64,000 nt of DNA, taken from Aquiflexum balticum DSM 16537. GTDB lineage: Bacteria; Bacteroidota; Bacteroidia; Cytophagales; Cyclobacteriaceae. The notes under the pieces were generated by a model. The model made no database searches, was not told the DNA's origin, and saw only the letters and a list, made by a program, of their open reading frames with translations. Within the stretch, counting starts at the first letter, position 1, and the number at the start of each line of letters is the position of its first letter. The stretch spans positions 3,614,001-3,678,000 of the forward strand of contig NZ_LT838813.1 in the NCBI RefSeq assembly GCF_900176595.1, read 5' to 3'. This document shows positions 33,307 to 42,926 of the stretch, piece by piece. A program made the translations under genes and the position numbers.

Positions 33307-36294
33307 ATGAAGAAAAGCTTTGTATTGCTTTTGATGTACGTAATGGTTCAGACCGCCTATTCCCAATCGGGGCTGTACCAATCAGGGGACCAAAAAATTT
33401 TAGACGATAATTTTGAGCTTTTCCAAAAGCATTTGTTCAGTGCTTCCAGGTTTGAATTCGAACAGCTGAAAGATATTCCTTTTGAAGAAAATCAAAAGAT
33501 AATGGTAGATTTTCACCATGCTGTTTCGGCTTTGAAAATAGATAATCCCGGTGCACCTGACCTGATCAATTATTTTATCAGAAATTATCCCCACAGTCCC
33601 AAAATCAATGAGGCTGCTTACATCCTGGGAAATTATTATTTTGACAGAAAAAACTATAGAGAAGCCATTCCCGCCTTCAGACAGGTTCAGTCGGGTTATG
33701 TGGCATTCAATAATAATTCTGAGGTTTTGTTCAAAACTGGTTATTCCTATTTTCAACTCAATGACTATAAAAATGCCCTTCAATTCTTTAATCTGGTTAA
33801 GAAAATTAAAGGCGAATATAATCCCGATGCTTATTACTATGCGGGTTATATAGCAAAGGAATCCGGCCAATTGGATCAGGCAATTGCTGATTTCAAAGAA
33901 GCGGACAAGACTCCTTTTTACAGTCAGAAAGTTCCCTATATGTTGGCCGGAATTTATTATAAGCAGGGATATTACGACGAACTGATTGCTTATGGGGAAT
34001 CCGTCATTCAATCCAGAAAAAGTCTGGACAAAAAGGAAGAAATCCATCTGTATTTGGCTGAAGCTTATTTCGAAAAGAGGGATTTTCCAAACGCAGCCTT
34101 GAATTATGATGCCTTTGTCAATGCAAGGAAGAGGGATCTTGAAAGGCCGCAGATTTATAAGGCGGGTATAGCCCAGTTTGAAATCCAAAATTATCAAAGA
34201 GCTACAGATTACTTCAAAGTGACAGCAGTTGGAGAGGATAAGATTGCCCAGGTTTCAAGCTATTATTTGGGACATTCCTATCTGAAACTCAACAACCCCC
34301 AATTTGCTTCAAATAGTTTTAATGCTGCTTATAAAAGTGACATTGATCTCCAAATCAAAGAAGAGGCATTGGTCAATTATGGAAAAGTAAATCTTGAAAG
34401 AGGCAGTTTTCAGGAAGCTGTCAATGCCTTGGATTCCTATTTGGAGAATTATCCCAATGGGGCTTATGCAAGGGAGGCGGAAAATCTGCTTACTGATGCC
34501 CTGATTAATACAAGCAATTATCTGAGGGCAATAGAGCATATTGAAAAAATGCCCCGCAAATCTGACCGGATCAAAGCAGCCTATCAGAAAATCACTTTTT
34601 ATCAGGGATTGGTCTATTACAGGGATAAGAGAAATGAAATGGCCACAACTTTTTTTGACAAATCAATTTCAAATCCCATTGATAAGGCAATTCTGGTTCA
34701 GGCCCATTTTTGGAAAGCCGAGAATTTTGCTTCCTCTGATAATATCCCCATGGCGATAAAATCCTACGAGGAACTTCAAAGATTGAGGCCAAACCCCACA
34801 GATCCCTATTTGCAGAAATCCTATTATGGCCTGGGTTATGCCTATTTCAATACCCAACAATACCCAAAAGCCGAAACGCAGTTTAAGCAATATGTAGATC
34901 GGGTACCAAGAGATACAGACCGGGAAATCTATGATGAGGCAATGATCCGTTTGGGGGATATTTACTATGTGCAGAAAAGATTTGCTGATGCCCAGAATAT
35001 TTTTCAGAAAGCCATTGCTGATAACAACAGTTTTATTGACTATGTATATTTTAGGTCAGGGGTAGTTTATAATTTTCAAAACAGAAACAATGATGCCATC
35101 AGTCAATTGGATAAGTTGATTTCCAATCATCCCAACAGTTTATACTTTGAGGACGCGCTTTTCCAAAAATCCCAAATCAATATGGAAGAAATGCGTTATG
35201 CAGAAGCCCGTGACGGTTTTGCACGACTGATCAGCAGCAAACCGAACAGCCCATTTGTACCCTTTGCCTTGGAGGGCAGTGCTGTGGCTAATTTTTCCAT
35301 GCAGAACTACGATCAAACCATCAATGAATACAAAAGAATCCTGGAAAACCATCCAAACTCCTCCAATGCAGAAGCAGCCTTGGTCGGGCTACAGGAAGCA
35401 TTGACGCTACAAGGCCGGACGGCAGAATTTTCCCAGTATCTGAGTCGGTACAGAAATGCCAATCCGGATAACAAGAGTTTGCAGAATCTGGAATACGAAG
35501 CGGCCAAAAACCTGTTTTTTGGTGGTTCTTATAGTGAGGCAATCAAAGCATTTACAGGCTACCTGAATAATTATCCACAATCAGCCAATACAGATGAAGC
35601 AAATTATTTTATCGGTGATTCCTATTCCAAGTTGGATAATAACATTTTGGCCTTGGAATACTTTTATAAGATTGAAAGGGAAAGGAATTCTGCACAAAGA
35701 TTAAGAGCTGTTCAACGTATTGCTACCATTGAACTGGAAAACAAAAATTATAATAATGCCATACCCTATTTGAGAGAAGCAGGTAATAACGCCCGAAATA
35801 AAATAGAAGAATTCGAGGCGCTGAATGGTTTGATGCAGGCTTATTTTATTTCAGGAACTTATGACTCTGCGGTATATTTTGCAGACCGTGTTATCTTTTT
35901 GGGAAGCATTACCCAAGATGCACTTCCCTTTGCTTTACTTACCAAAGCCAAAGCGTACCAAATGCTTGGTGATGAAAACAATGCCAATGAGACGCTGATG
36001 GAACTGGTCAATGAGTACACCACAATTCAGGGGGCAGAGGGTCTGTTTTTATTGGCTGAGAGTTATGCCAAAAAAGGAGAGTTTGAAAGGTCAAACAATA
36101 TCATTTTTGACTTTGTAGCTCCTTTTTCGTCCCATGACCATTGGTATGGAAAATGTTTCCTGCTTTTGGCTGACAATTACTTGCAACTGGGTGAGGCGTT
36201 TCAGGCAAAGGCAACTTTGGAATCCATTCTTGATGGATCGACTAATCAGGAAATAATTGGTTTGGCCAAGGAAAAACTTTCAAATATCAAATAA
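33307..36294 (+). CDS. Large periplasmic TPR protein
   Basis: 995 residues with a signal peptide (MKKSFVLLLMYVMVQTAYSQ). The whole mature protein consists of tetratricopeptide/YbgF-like repeats (EAAYILGNYYFDRKNYREAIPAF, LFKTGYSYFQLNDYKNALQFF, YYGLGYAYFNTQQYPKAETQF, EANYFIGDSYSKLDNNILAL and many more). Such proteins are conserved in Bacteroidota as periplasmic or outer-membrane-attached scaffolds. It is followed with 1 bp between the genes by an outer-membrane barrel and then by SPOR, ExbB, ExbD and TonB-like genes, so a role in an envelope-spanning, pmf-driven complex (TolA/Pal-like logic) is plausible. No enzymatic motif. Confidence 0.88.
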   Translation: MKKSFVLLLMYVMVQTAYSQSGLYQSGDQKILDDNFELFQKHLFSASRFEFEQLKDIPFEENQKIMVDFHHAVSALKIDNPGAPDLINYFIRNYPHSPKINEAAYILGNYYFDRKNYREAIPAFRQVQSGYVAFNNNSEVLFKTGYSYFQLNDYKNALQFFNLVKKIKGEYNPDAYYYAGYIAKESGQLDQAIADFKEADKTPFYSQKVPYMLAGIYYKQGYYDELIAYGESVIQSRKSLDKKEEIHLYLAEAYFEKRDFPNAALNYDAFVNARKRDLERPQIYKAGIAQFEIQNYQRATDYFKVTAVGEDKIAQVSSYYLGHSYLKLNNPQFASNSFNAAYKSDIDLQIKEEALVNYGKVNLERGSFQEAVNALDSYLENYPNGAYAREAENLLTDALINTSNYLRAIEHIEKMPRKSDRIKAAYQKITFYQGLVYYRDKRNEMATTFFDKSISNPIDKAILVQAHFWKAENFASSDNIPMAIKSYEELQRLRPNPTDPYLQKSYYGLGYAYFNTQQYPKAETQFKQYVDRVPRDTDREIYDEAMIRLGDIYYVQKRFADAQNIFQKAIADNNSFIDYVYFRSGVVYNFQNRNNDAISQLDKLISNHPNSLYFEDALFQKSQINMEEMRYAEARDGFARLISSKPNSPFVPFALEGSAVANFSMQNYDQTINEYKRILENHPNSSNAEAALVGLQEALTLQGRTAEFSQYLSRYRNANPDNKSLQNLEYEAAKNLFFGGSYSEAIKAFTGYLNNYPQSANTDEANYFIGDSYSKLDNNILALEYFYKIERERNSAQRLRAVQRIATIELENKNYNNAIPYLREAGNNARNKIEEFEALNGLMQAYFISGTYDSAVYFADRVIFLGSITQDALPFALLTKAKAYQMLGDENNANETLMELVNEYTTIQGAEGLFLLAESYAKKGEFERSNNIIFDFVAPFSSHDHWYGKCFLLLADNYLQLGEAFQAKATLESILDGSTNQEIIGLAKEKLSNIK

Positions 36295-36295
36295 G

Positions 36296-37987
36296 GTGAA
36301 GAAAATATTCATAAACATATTGAAGAGGGTTCGATTGGGTTTCAATCTTTTGGTTGTTGGGCTGTTGATGACAGTTTTTCAGACTGCCCAAGGACAACAG
36401 GCCGGGGAAGTCAAAGATCAGGAGTTTATTATCCGTAAAGACCGGGTATTGACATTACCCACTCAGCCCAGAAAGTTTGAAAGAATACCGGCACTGCCAA
36501 CTCCGAAAAGCAGTACGAATTTTAATTATGAGGTCAAGCCTTTTTTTCTGTCACTACCGCCTGATGATATCAAAACGGAGGTTTTTCAGAAAAATTTCCC
36601 CAAAGAGGATCAGGATTATTTCCCGGGTTTTGTCCGATTTGGTTTAGGTAATTACAGTTCGCCTCTATTGGAAGGAAGGTATAATGTATGGGAAGATTCC
36701 AATTACGATATATCGGCAAAACTCAAACATCAGGGTTTTTACAGAGGGCCTGTTGACGGGAATAATTCCGCGGAAAATTTCACCAACTTTGAGGCCTCCG
36801 GTACACTTTTCAGAGATGTGTTTCAGGCCTATGGCGGGATCAATTATGACCGACATCAAATTTCGTTTTATGGTTATGATCCCACCAATCCTGATTTTGA
36901 AAATTTTGTTACTGATGTAAATGTGCTCAATACAGTTCAGGTAAAGGCCGGTATCCAAAATATTGACAAAATGGATGGTCTGAACTATAATGCTATGATG
37001 AGAATCAGGGGGTTCAATGACAATTTCCAAGCATCTGAAAATGAAATTGCGTTTACTGCAAATTCTGATTTTTGGTTTGACGATTATTTAAAAACTGCAG
37101 TCAATTTTGATCTTTCCCTGACAAGTCCCAGCGATGTATTCTATAATGATATCAATAGAAACTATTTTAAAATCAACCCTTACGTAGGCTATCAGAACGA
37201 GTCTTTATTGATAAAAGCAGGTATAAATCTTGTTTTTGAAAACGACATTACAAGTAATAAGAAATCCGATGTACATGTTTTTCCTATGGTCAACGGTCAA
37301 TACATGCTTCGCGACGAGATAGGGGTTTTTGCTTTATTTGAAGGAGATGTGATCAGGAAAACCTATTATGATTTTGTTATGGAAAACCCATTTTTGGGTC
37401 CAAGCGAACAATTATTGAACACCATACAAAACTATAAAACAGGTGCCGGATTAAAAGGCAAATTACTCGATGAGTTCACTTATGAAGCAGGATTCACTGT
37501 TGGGAAATATAGAAACATGCATTTTTTCGCCAATTCATTGACGGATAGTTTGCGGTTTAATATTCTATACGATGAAATTACAGACGTTTTGAATTATACT
37601 TTGAAAGTAGGTTGGGAATATGAAGGTTGGTATAAACTGATGGCCAATGCAGATTATTATTACTATTCTTTGGGAAGTCTAAATGCTGCCTATCACAGAC
37701 CCGAGTGGGAAGTCAGGATCAATAATCAATTTCTTCCCACAAAGGAATTGATGATACAGTTCAATGCCCATTTAATGGGAGGTATCCAAGGGTTTAACCA
37801 ACAAAATGAATTCTCACAGAAATTACCGACAATTTTGGATTTACAATTGAAAGGAGATTATCAGATAACAGAAAGGATATCAGCATTTGTCATTGGAAAT
37901 AATCTTTTGAACAGGACCAATCAGCGTTTTCTGAATTATCCTGTCAGGGGAATTCAAGGAATTGTAGGTGCAACACTTAAGTTTTGA
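36296..37987 (+). CDS. TonB-receptor-like outer-membrane beta-barrel without a plug
   Basis: 563 residues from a GTG at 36,296, 1 bp after the upstream stop codon, chosen because it puts the signal peptide (LGFNLLVVGLLMTVFQTAQGQ) near the N-terminus. The mature protein consists mostly of amphipathic strands ending in a barrel signature (ISAFVIGNNLLNRTNQRFLNY... IVGATLKF), with a C-terminal Phe. The last segment resembles the end of TonB-dependent receptors, but the N-terminal plug is absent and the length is short for that family. Translation is probably coupled to the TPR gene. The barrel may anchor the TPR scaffold or act as a porin. Confidence 0.82.
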   Translation: MKKIFINILKRVRLGFNLLVVGLLMTVFQTAQGQQAGEVKDQEFIIRKDRVLTLPTQPRKFERIPALPTPKSSTNFNYEVKPFFLSLPPDDIKTEVFQKNFPKEDQDYFPGFVRFGLGNYSSPLLEGRYNVWEDSNYDISAKLKHQGFYRGPVDGNNSAENFTNFEASGTLFRDVFQAYGGINYDRHQISFYGYDPTNPDFENFVTDVNVLNTVQVKAGIQNIDKMDGLNYNAMMRIRGFNDNFQASENEIAFTANSDFWFDDYLKTAVNFDLSLTSPSDVFYNDINRNYFKINPYVGYQNESLLIKAGINLVFENDITSNKKSDVHVFPMVNGQYMLRDEIGVFALFEGDVIRKTYYDFVMENPFLGPSEQLLNTIQNYKTGAGLKGKLLDEFTYEAGFTVGKYRNMHFFANSLTDSLRFNILYDEITDVLNYTLKVGWEYEGWYKLMANADYYYYSLGSLNAAYHRPEWEVRINNQFLPTKELMIQFNAHLMGGIQGFNQQNEFSQKLPTILDLQLKGDYQITERISAFVIGNNLLNRTNQRFLNYPVRGIQGIVGATLKF

Positions 37988-38080
37988 TGGCCAATGTGGA
38001 TTATAATTACTATTGCTGCAAAAGCGGTTGTCCTTTTCAGTCAATTGTTTTAGCTTCGTAAGCTTTTAAGAACCTGGAAT
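37988..38080. other. Short intergenic gap, no feature seen
   Basis: 93 bp between the barrel gene and the SPOR gene, the largest gap within the run from 32,261 to 42,848. No hairpin terminator; an internal promoter is possible. Confidence 0.4.
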
Positions 38081-38851
38081 ATGATTGATAAAGAAGACGG
38101 AACAACAAAAAATTCAGATGATAAAGACTATGGCTTTCCCTTTGTTGCCGTAAAGCCTCTCGGTTCAGCAATTTCTTTTGATGAAAAAGTTTCAAGAAAG
38201 GAAGAGGAGAAAATTCCCGATGAGGTCCAACCACCTAAGATGGAAGCCGAAGCAATAATTCCTGAAGCTGCACCAATTAAGTTCAATACTGAAGATAGAG
38301 GTATAAGAAAAAGGAAAAGTCAATTGCCATTATTGATTTCACTGGTATTCCTGATTGTGATCATTTTGGCTTCACTTGCTTACTTTTTGTACTATTTGCC
38401 TGAAAATAATAATGCTATTCAGGAAAGTCCTCAAATTGCAGAGACAATTGAATCTGAAGAACCTGAAGAACCGATAGATATCGTAGCTGAGGATCCCGAT
38501 GAATTACTTGAAGCCGAGAATGAGGGAACGGAGTCAGCATCTGAACAAGCCATACCAGAAAGTCAGCCAATAGTTGAAAGCAAGGGTGCTCAATTGTTTG
38601 TTGTGGACAAAAGGGGTGAGGTACCCTATTACAATCTGATTGTGGCAAGTTCGCCCAATGAAAGAATTGCCAGAGCTGAGGCTCAAAAATTAATTGATAA
38701 GGGAAGCGATGTATGGATAATTTTTCCCTTTGGCAATACCAATAATTACCGTATCTCCGTTGGAAGGTACGGAGACCTTGAGTCGGCCACAAAAGCTTTG
38801 GAAAGCGTTAAAGTGGAAATAAATGAATCATCCTGGATTTTGAAATATTAA
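38081..38851 (+). CDS. Membrane-anchored SPOR-domain protein
   Basis: 256 residues. The acidic cytoplasmic N-terminus (1-85) is followed by one membrane segment (about 87-108, LPLLISLVFLIVIILASLAYFLYYL), a Glu/Ser/Pro-rich periplasmic linker and a C-terminal SPOR domain (about 183-256: YYNLIVASSPNERIARAEAQKL...NYRISVGRYGDLESATKAL). SPOR domains bind denuded glycan strands in peptidoglycan, so the protein tethers the module to the cell wall. Its stop codon is 1 bp before the ExbB-like start. Confidence 0.88.
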   Translation: MIDKEDGTTKNSDDKDYGFPFVAVKPLGSAISFDEKVSRKEEEKIPDEVQPPKMEAEAIIPEAAPIKFNTEDRGIRKRKSQLPLLISLVFLIVIILASLAYFLYYLPENNNAIQESPQIAETIESEEPEEPIDIVAEDPDELLEAENEGTESASEQAIPESQPIVESKGAQLFVVDKRGEVPYYNLIVASSPNERIARAEAQKLIDKGSDVWIIFPFGNTNNYRISVGRYGDLESATKALESVKVEINESSWILKY

Positions 38852-38852
38852 A

Positions 38853-39545
38853 ATGATTTTAGCACAAACTTTGAGTACAGACAGCCAAATGATGGCTGAT
38901 ACCCTTTCTACTATGGAAGGTGGTGATACCAGCATAGGATTGTTGGATTTAATGATCAAAGGCGGATACATGATGATTCCGCTTTATATTTTGTTTGTCT
39001 TGGCTGTCTACATCTTTGTAGAAAAGCTAATCACGCTCCGAAAGGCCTCCAAATCCCCCAAACATCTGATGGATCAAGTCAAAATTCTTGTGCAGAGTGG
39101 TAAAATTGATCAGGCAAAAATGCTTTGTCAGGGAGAAACAACCCCTGTAGCGATGATGATAGCCAAGGGCTTGGAACGGATAGGCAGTCCTTTGAAGAAT
39201 ATCGAAGTATCCATAGAAAATGTGGGTAAAATCGAGATTTATAAACTGGAAAAGAATTTGGGTTTATTGGCCACTGTGGCCGGTGCTGCCCCTATGATCG
39301 GGTTTTTAGGTACTGTTGCGGGAATGATCAAAGCTTTTATTGGCGTTGCTCAGGAAGAGGGTATGGTTTCACCAAAATTGCTTTCCACAGGTATTTATGA
39401 GGCCATGATTACAACTGCAACAGGCTTGGTAGTCGGAATCGTCGCCTACTTGGGTTACAATTATCTGGTGACACAGGTTTCTAAATTAGTCCACAGTATG
39501 GAATATACTTCTGTGGAATTCATTGATTTATTACAGGACAAATAA
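38853..39545 (+). CDS. MotA/TolQ/ExbB proton channel protein
   Basis: 230 residues with three membrane segments (about 35-58; 135-160, GLLATVAGAAPMIGFLGTVAGMI; 175-200). The second carries the family signature LLGT-like loop (GFLGTVAGMI). It works with ExbD/TolR to convert proton motive force into movement of a TonB/TolA-type rod. The N-terminal 30 residues are periplasmic in this family. It overlaps no neighbour: the ExbD-like start is 1 bp after the stop codon. Whether it serves Ton or Tol transport cannot be decided from sequence. Confidence 0.92.
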   Translation: MILAQTLSTDSQMMADTLSTMEGGDTSIGLLDLMIKGGYMMIPLYILFVLAVYIFVEKLITLRKASKSPKHLMDQVKILVQSGKIDQAKMLCQGETTPVAMMIAKGLERIGSPLKNIEVSIENVGKIEIYKLEKNLGLLATVAGAAPMIGFLGTVAGMIKAFIGVAQEEGMVSPKLLSTGIYEAMITTATGLVVGIVAYLGYNYLVTQVSKLVHSMEYTSVEFIDLLQDK

Positions 39546-39546
39546 T

Positions 39547-39939
39547 ATGGCACTGCAATCCAAACATAAAGTAGATGCGGCATTCAGTATGTCATCGATG
39601 ACAGATATTATTTTCTTGTTATTGATATTCTTTATGCTGACTTCTTCTTTTATAACCCCTTCAGGTCTGCCTGTAAATCTTCCTTCAAGTGAAGCTTCGG
39701 ACATTGTGATGCAGGAAGTTACGGTTACGGTAACCAAAGACCTTAAATTTTCCGTTAATGATAAAGTAGTGTCGAGAGAACAGGTCAAGCAGGAATTGGC
39801 CGGTTTGTTGAAGGATAAAAAAGGTCAGGTTGTCTTACATATTGATAAAGAAGTACCTGTTGAATATTTAGTGGAAATAGGAGGTATAGCCGCAGGATTG
39901 GAAGCGAATGTATCCATTGCCACAAAACCATATAAATAA
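39547..39939 (+). CDS. ExbD/TolR biopolymer transport protein
   Basis: 130 residues from the ATG at 39,547; eight extra residues would be added by an upstream in-frame start lying inside the ExbB-like gene. A single membrane segment contains the essential acidic residue (Asp20 in SSMTDIIFLLLIFFML). The periplasmic ExbD fold follows (VTVTKDLKFSVNDKVVSREQVKQELAGLL...VVLHIDKEVPVEYLVEI). It pairs with the preceding ExbB-like protein. Confidence 0.93.
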   Translation: MALQSKHKVDAAFSMSSMTDIIFLLLIFFMLTSSFITPSGLPVNLPSSEASDIVMQEVTVTVTKDLKFSVNDKVVSREQVKQELAGLLKDKKGQVVLHIDKEVPVEYLVEIGGIAAGLEANVSIATKPYK

Positions 39940-39941
39940 GC

Positions 39942-40901
39942 ATGCAGATCTGGGAAACAGAAAGTCAGGAGGCGGAAAATAAAAGGAAAGCCCTCATCAT
40001 CACCATCATAGTCAATATTTTGGTGCTGCTGGCTATTTTTTTTATTGTGGTTTGGCGGGAACAGGTTCCACCGCTTCCAAAATATGGTATGGAATTGAAT
40101 CTTGGATTTACGGATACGGGTAGCGGAAATAATCAAACCACCGCCCCACCTTCAGAAACACAGACCGCAAATACCGAAGCTCCCGCACCGGGAGACCAAT
40201 CGCCAAAGCCTGTGGAAGCAACCGTGCCTGTAACCCAGCCCAAAACAGAAGCAGCCAAACCGGCAACTTCTAAAGCCAAACCAACTGTAGAGGCACTTTC
40301 AAAAACACCCAGTCCGGTGAAAGCCAGTGAAAAACCTACCCCTGCAGTAAAGGATCCCAGTCCGGCTAAAAAGGAAACAGCACCTGTCACCCAGCCTTCG
40401 GTCAGTGAAGCTGAAAAAACAACAACCAAAGCCGAAGAAAAGCCAAAAATAGACCAAAGAGCAATATTTGGGGCAGGCGGGACAACTGGTTCCGGTTCGA
40501 AGCCTGCAGCAGGAAGTGCCCAAGGTTCATCCACTCAAAAAGGCGACGAAGGCAAGCCAACTGGCACTGTTGATGGGAGGGCCATCATGGGTTCAGGTTC
40601 AGGAGAAGGTGTGCCAGGACCTGCTTCAGGTTATAATTTGGAACTTGCAGGTTGGGATTTTGCGTCCAGACCAAATATAAGAGACAATGTTTCTACCCGA
40701 AACGGTAAAATAGTTTTTAGGATTACAGTCGATGATGCCGGCAAAATTGTTCAGGCTGTTCCTTTGGAATATAATGTGTCCAATGAAGTGCTGGCTTATT
40801 ATAGGACCGTAATTAATCAGATCAATTTTAAGCGTCAAGGGGGAGCCGCAACTGCCGATTATTCCCAAGGCAAAATCACTTTTATCATCAAAGTTGATTG
40901 A
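39942..40901 (+). CDS. TonB-like energy transducer
   Basis: 319 residues. A short cytoplasmic N-terminus, one membrane segment (about 18-40, ALIITIIVNILVLLAIFFIVVW), a long Pro/Ala/Lys/Thr-rich periplasmic rod (about 60-235, PTVEALSKTPSPVKASEK style repeats) with two RAIFGAGG/RAIMGSGS motifs, and a C-terminal TonB-like fold (about 245-319: GKIVFRITVDDAGKIVQAVPL...ITFIIKV). It completes an ExbB-ExbD-TonB triad and presumably contacts an outer-membrane protein, perhaps the barrel of this run. folC starts 1 bp after its stop codon. Confidence 0.85.
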   Translation: MQIWETESQEAENKRKALIITIIVNILVLLAIFFIVVWREQVPPLPKYGMELNLGFTDTGSGNNQTTAPPSETQTANTEAPAPGDQSPKPVEATVPVTQPKTEAAKPATSKAKPTVEALSKTPSPVKASEKPTPAVKDPSPAKKETAPVTQPSVSEAEKTTTKAEEKPKIDQRAIFGAGGTTGSGSKPAAGSAQGSSTQKGDEGKPTGTVDGRAIMGSGSGEGVPGPASGYNLELAGWDFASRPNIRDNVSTRNGKIVFRITVDDAGKIVQAVPLEYNVSNEVLAYYRTVINQINFKRQGGAATADYSQGKITFIIKVD

Positions 40902-40902
40902 A

Positions 40903-42186
40903 ATGACCTATCAGGAGACATTGGACTATTTGTTCAGTGCATTGCCCATGTTCCAACGTGTTGGCGCAGCTGCTTTCAAAAAAGACCTCAGCAATACCGT
41001 TGCGCTTTGTGAACATTTGGGAAACCCTCAGAATCAGTTCAAAAGCATCCATGTTGCCGGTACAAACGGCAAAGGAAGTACTTCCCATGCACTTTGTTCT
41101 GTTCTGATGGAAGCCGGTTACAAAGTCGGGCTTTATACTTCTCCCCATCTCAAATCATTTACCGAAAGAATAAAAATCAACGGAACAGATATTCCTGAGC
41201 AGGATGTGGTCGATTTTGTTGATAAAAATCAGCCCGTTTTAGAGCGGATGAAACCCAGTTTTTTTGAGATGACAGTTGCTATGGCTTTTTGGTATTTTGC
41301 CAAAGAGCAGGTAGACATTGCAGTCATTGAGGTTGGTATGGGTGGCAGGTTGGACAGTACCAATGTGATCAGTCCCGAAGTATGTGTAATTACCAATATT
41401 GGTTATGACCATATGCAGTTTTTGGGAGACACTTTGGAAAAAATAGCCGGAGAAAAAGCCGGAATTATCAAAGCAGCTACCCCTGTGGTCATCAGTCAAC
41501 GACAATCTGAAACTTCCCCGGTTTTTGAAAAAACAGCAAAGGAAAAAAACGCGCCGTTTTATTTTGCAGAAGACTTTTACGGTATTTCAAAAAAAGAAAT
41601 CCAAGATAAAGTTTTCTTTGAGGTAATTGAAAAAGAGAATTCCTTTTTCATAGAAATGGATCTCAAAGGAAATTACCAACAAAAAAATCTAGCCGGTATT
41701 TTACAAACCATTACAGTCCTGCAAAAACTAGGATATAGGATTACCCAAAGTCATGTAAAACATGGATTGGGTCGAATTGTAAAAAATACCGGATTGAAAG
41801 GAAGGTGGCAAGTATTGGGAAAAGATCCTTGGATTATTTGTGATACCGGACACAATGAAGATGGTATCAGGTATATCATTGAACAGATTAATGATTATGC
41901 CTATAATCAGCTTTATATGGTCATTGGTATGGTCAATGATAAGGAAGTGAGCAAGGTGCTGGATTTATTCCCCAAATCTGCCCAATACATTTTTTGTCAG
42001 GCCAATATTCCAAGAGCTATGGAGGCAGATTTATTGGCTATAAAAGCAGCAGCACATGGACTTCAGGGTATTGTCATTAAGGAGGTGAATGAAGCGATCG
42101 GATGGGCCAAGAAAAACGCTTCAGTGAATGATTTAATATTTATAGGTGGCAGCACATTTGTAGTTGCCGAAATCAATGATTTATAA
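40903..42186 (+). CDS. folC: Folylpolyglutamate synthase / dihydrofolate synthase
   Basis: 427 residues from the ATG at 40,903; a TTG three codons earlier overlaps the previous gene. Mur-ligase fold: P-loop HVAGTNGKGSTSHAL, then GLYTSPHLKSFTERIKING, MTVAMAFWYFAKEQVDIAVIEVGMGGRLDSTNVI and the central ITNIGYDHMQFLGDTLEKIAGEKAGIIK, which is diagnostic of FolC. The C-terminal domain has DTGHNEDGI. It adds glutamate to dihydropteroate and folates in the cytoplasm. trmB follows 2 bp later. Confidence 0.95.
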   Translation: MTYQETLDYLFSALPMFQRVGAAAFKKDLSNTVALCEHLGNPQNQFKSIHVAGTNGKGSTSHALCSVLMEAGYKVGLYTSPHLKSFTERIKINGTDIPEQDVVDFVDKNQPVLERMKPSFFEMTVAMAFWYFAKEQVDIAVIEVGMGGRLDSTNVISPEVCVITNIGYDHMQFLGDTLEKIAGEKAGIIKAATPVVISQRQSETSPVFEKTAKEKNAPFYFAEDFYGISKKEIQDKVFFEVIEKENSFFIEMDLKGNYQQKNLAGILQTITVLQKLGYRITQSHVKHGLGRIVKNTGLKGRWQVLGKDPWIICDTGHNEDGIRYIIEQINDYAYNQLYMVIGMVNDKEVSKVLDLFPKSAQYIFCQANIPRAMEADLLAIKAAAHGLQGIVIKEVNEAIGWAKKNASVNDLIFIGGSTFVVAEINDL

Positions 42187-42188
42187 TT

Positions 42189-42848
42189 ATGAGCAGGAGA
42201 AAACTGCAAAGATTCAAGGAAAATGAAATCAACAGAAATGTTGTACAGCCTGGGAAGGATATTTTTGAAAAAATCAAAGGAAATTGGAATTCCCTGCAGT
42301 TTGTAAACAGCAATCCCATTGTTGTTGAATTGGCCTGCGGGAGGGGAGAATTCAGTGTAGGATTGGCCCGTAATTATCCTGATAAAAATTTTATTGGGGT
42401 AGATATCAAAGGTTCCCGAATTTGGAAAGGGAGCACGATAGCTCTTGCAGAAGGTTTGGAAAACGTGGCTTTTTTGAGAACACAAATTCAATTGCTGGAG
42501 AATTTTTTTTCGGAGAATGAGATTTCAGAATTATGGATCACATTTCCTGATCCTTTCCCCAGGGAAGGTGACGAAAAGAGAAGATTGACGTCTCCCAAAT
42601 TTTTGGAAATGTACAAACCGCTTCTGAAGAAAGACGGGATTATACATTTTAAAACAGACAATACCGGTTTATTTGATTATACCTTGGACTTGGTTGAGCA
42701 GAGAAAAGATTGCGAAGTCATGCTCTACACCAATGATTTTTATGCGTCTCCCTGGAAGGACTTACATCATGGTATCAAAACCAAATATGAAACCCTTTTC
42801 AGTGAAAAAGGGGAGAAGATCAAGTATCTGAAGTTTAAGTTTGCTTGA
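42189..42848 (+). CDS. trmB: tRNA (guanine-N7-)-methyltransferase
   Basis: 219 residues. SAM-binding motif VVELACGRGEFSVGLA, then FIGVDIKGSRIWKGS, and the TrmB signature LWITFPDPFPREGDEKRRLTSPKFLEMY, followed by IIHFKTDNTGLFDYTL. It methylates G46 in the variable loop of tRNAs. The length is normal for the family. It is the last gene of the co-directional run that starts at holA. Confidence 0.95.
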   Translation: MSRRKLQRFKENEINRNVVQPGKDIFEKIKGNWNSLQFVNSNPIVVELACGRGEFSVGLARNYPDKNFIGVDIKGSRIWKGSTIALAEGLENVAFLRTQIQLLENFFSENEISELWITFPDPFPREGDEKRRLTSPKFLEMYKPLLKKDGIIHFKTDNTGLFDYTLDLVEQRKDCEVMLYTNDFYASPWKDLHHGIKTKYETLFSEKGEKIKYLKFKFA

Positions 42849-42926
42849 GGGATTTTGGTTAGACACAAGACATAAGACTTGGGGTATATGATTTGCTTAG
42901 GGTACCAATGACAGAATTTGAAATTG

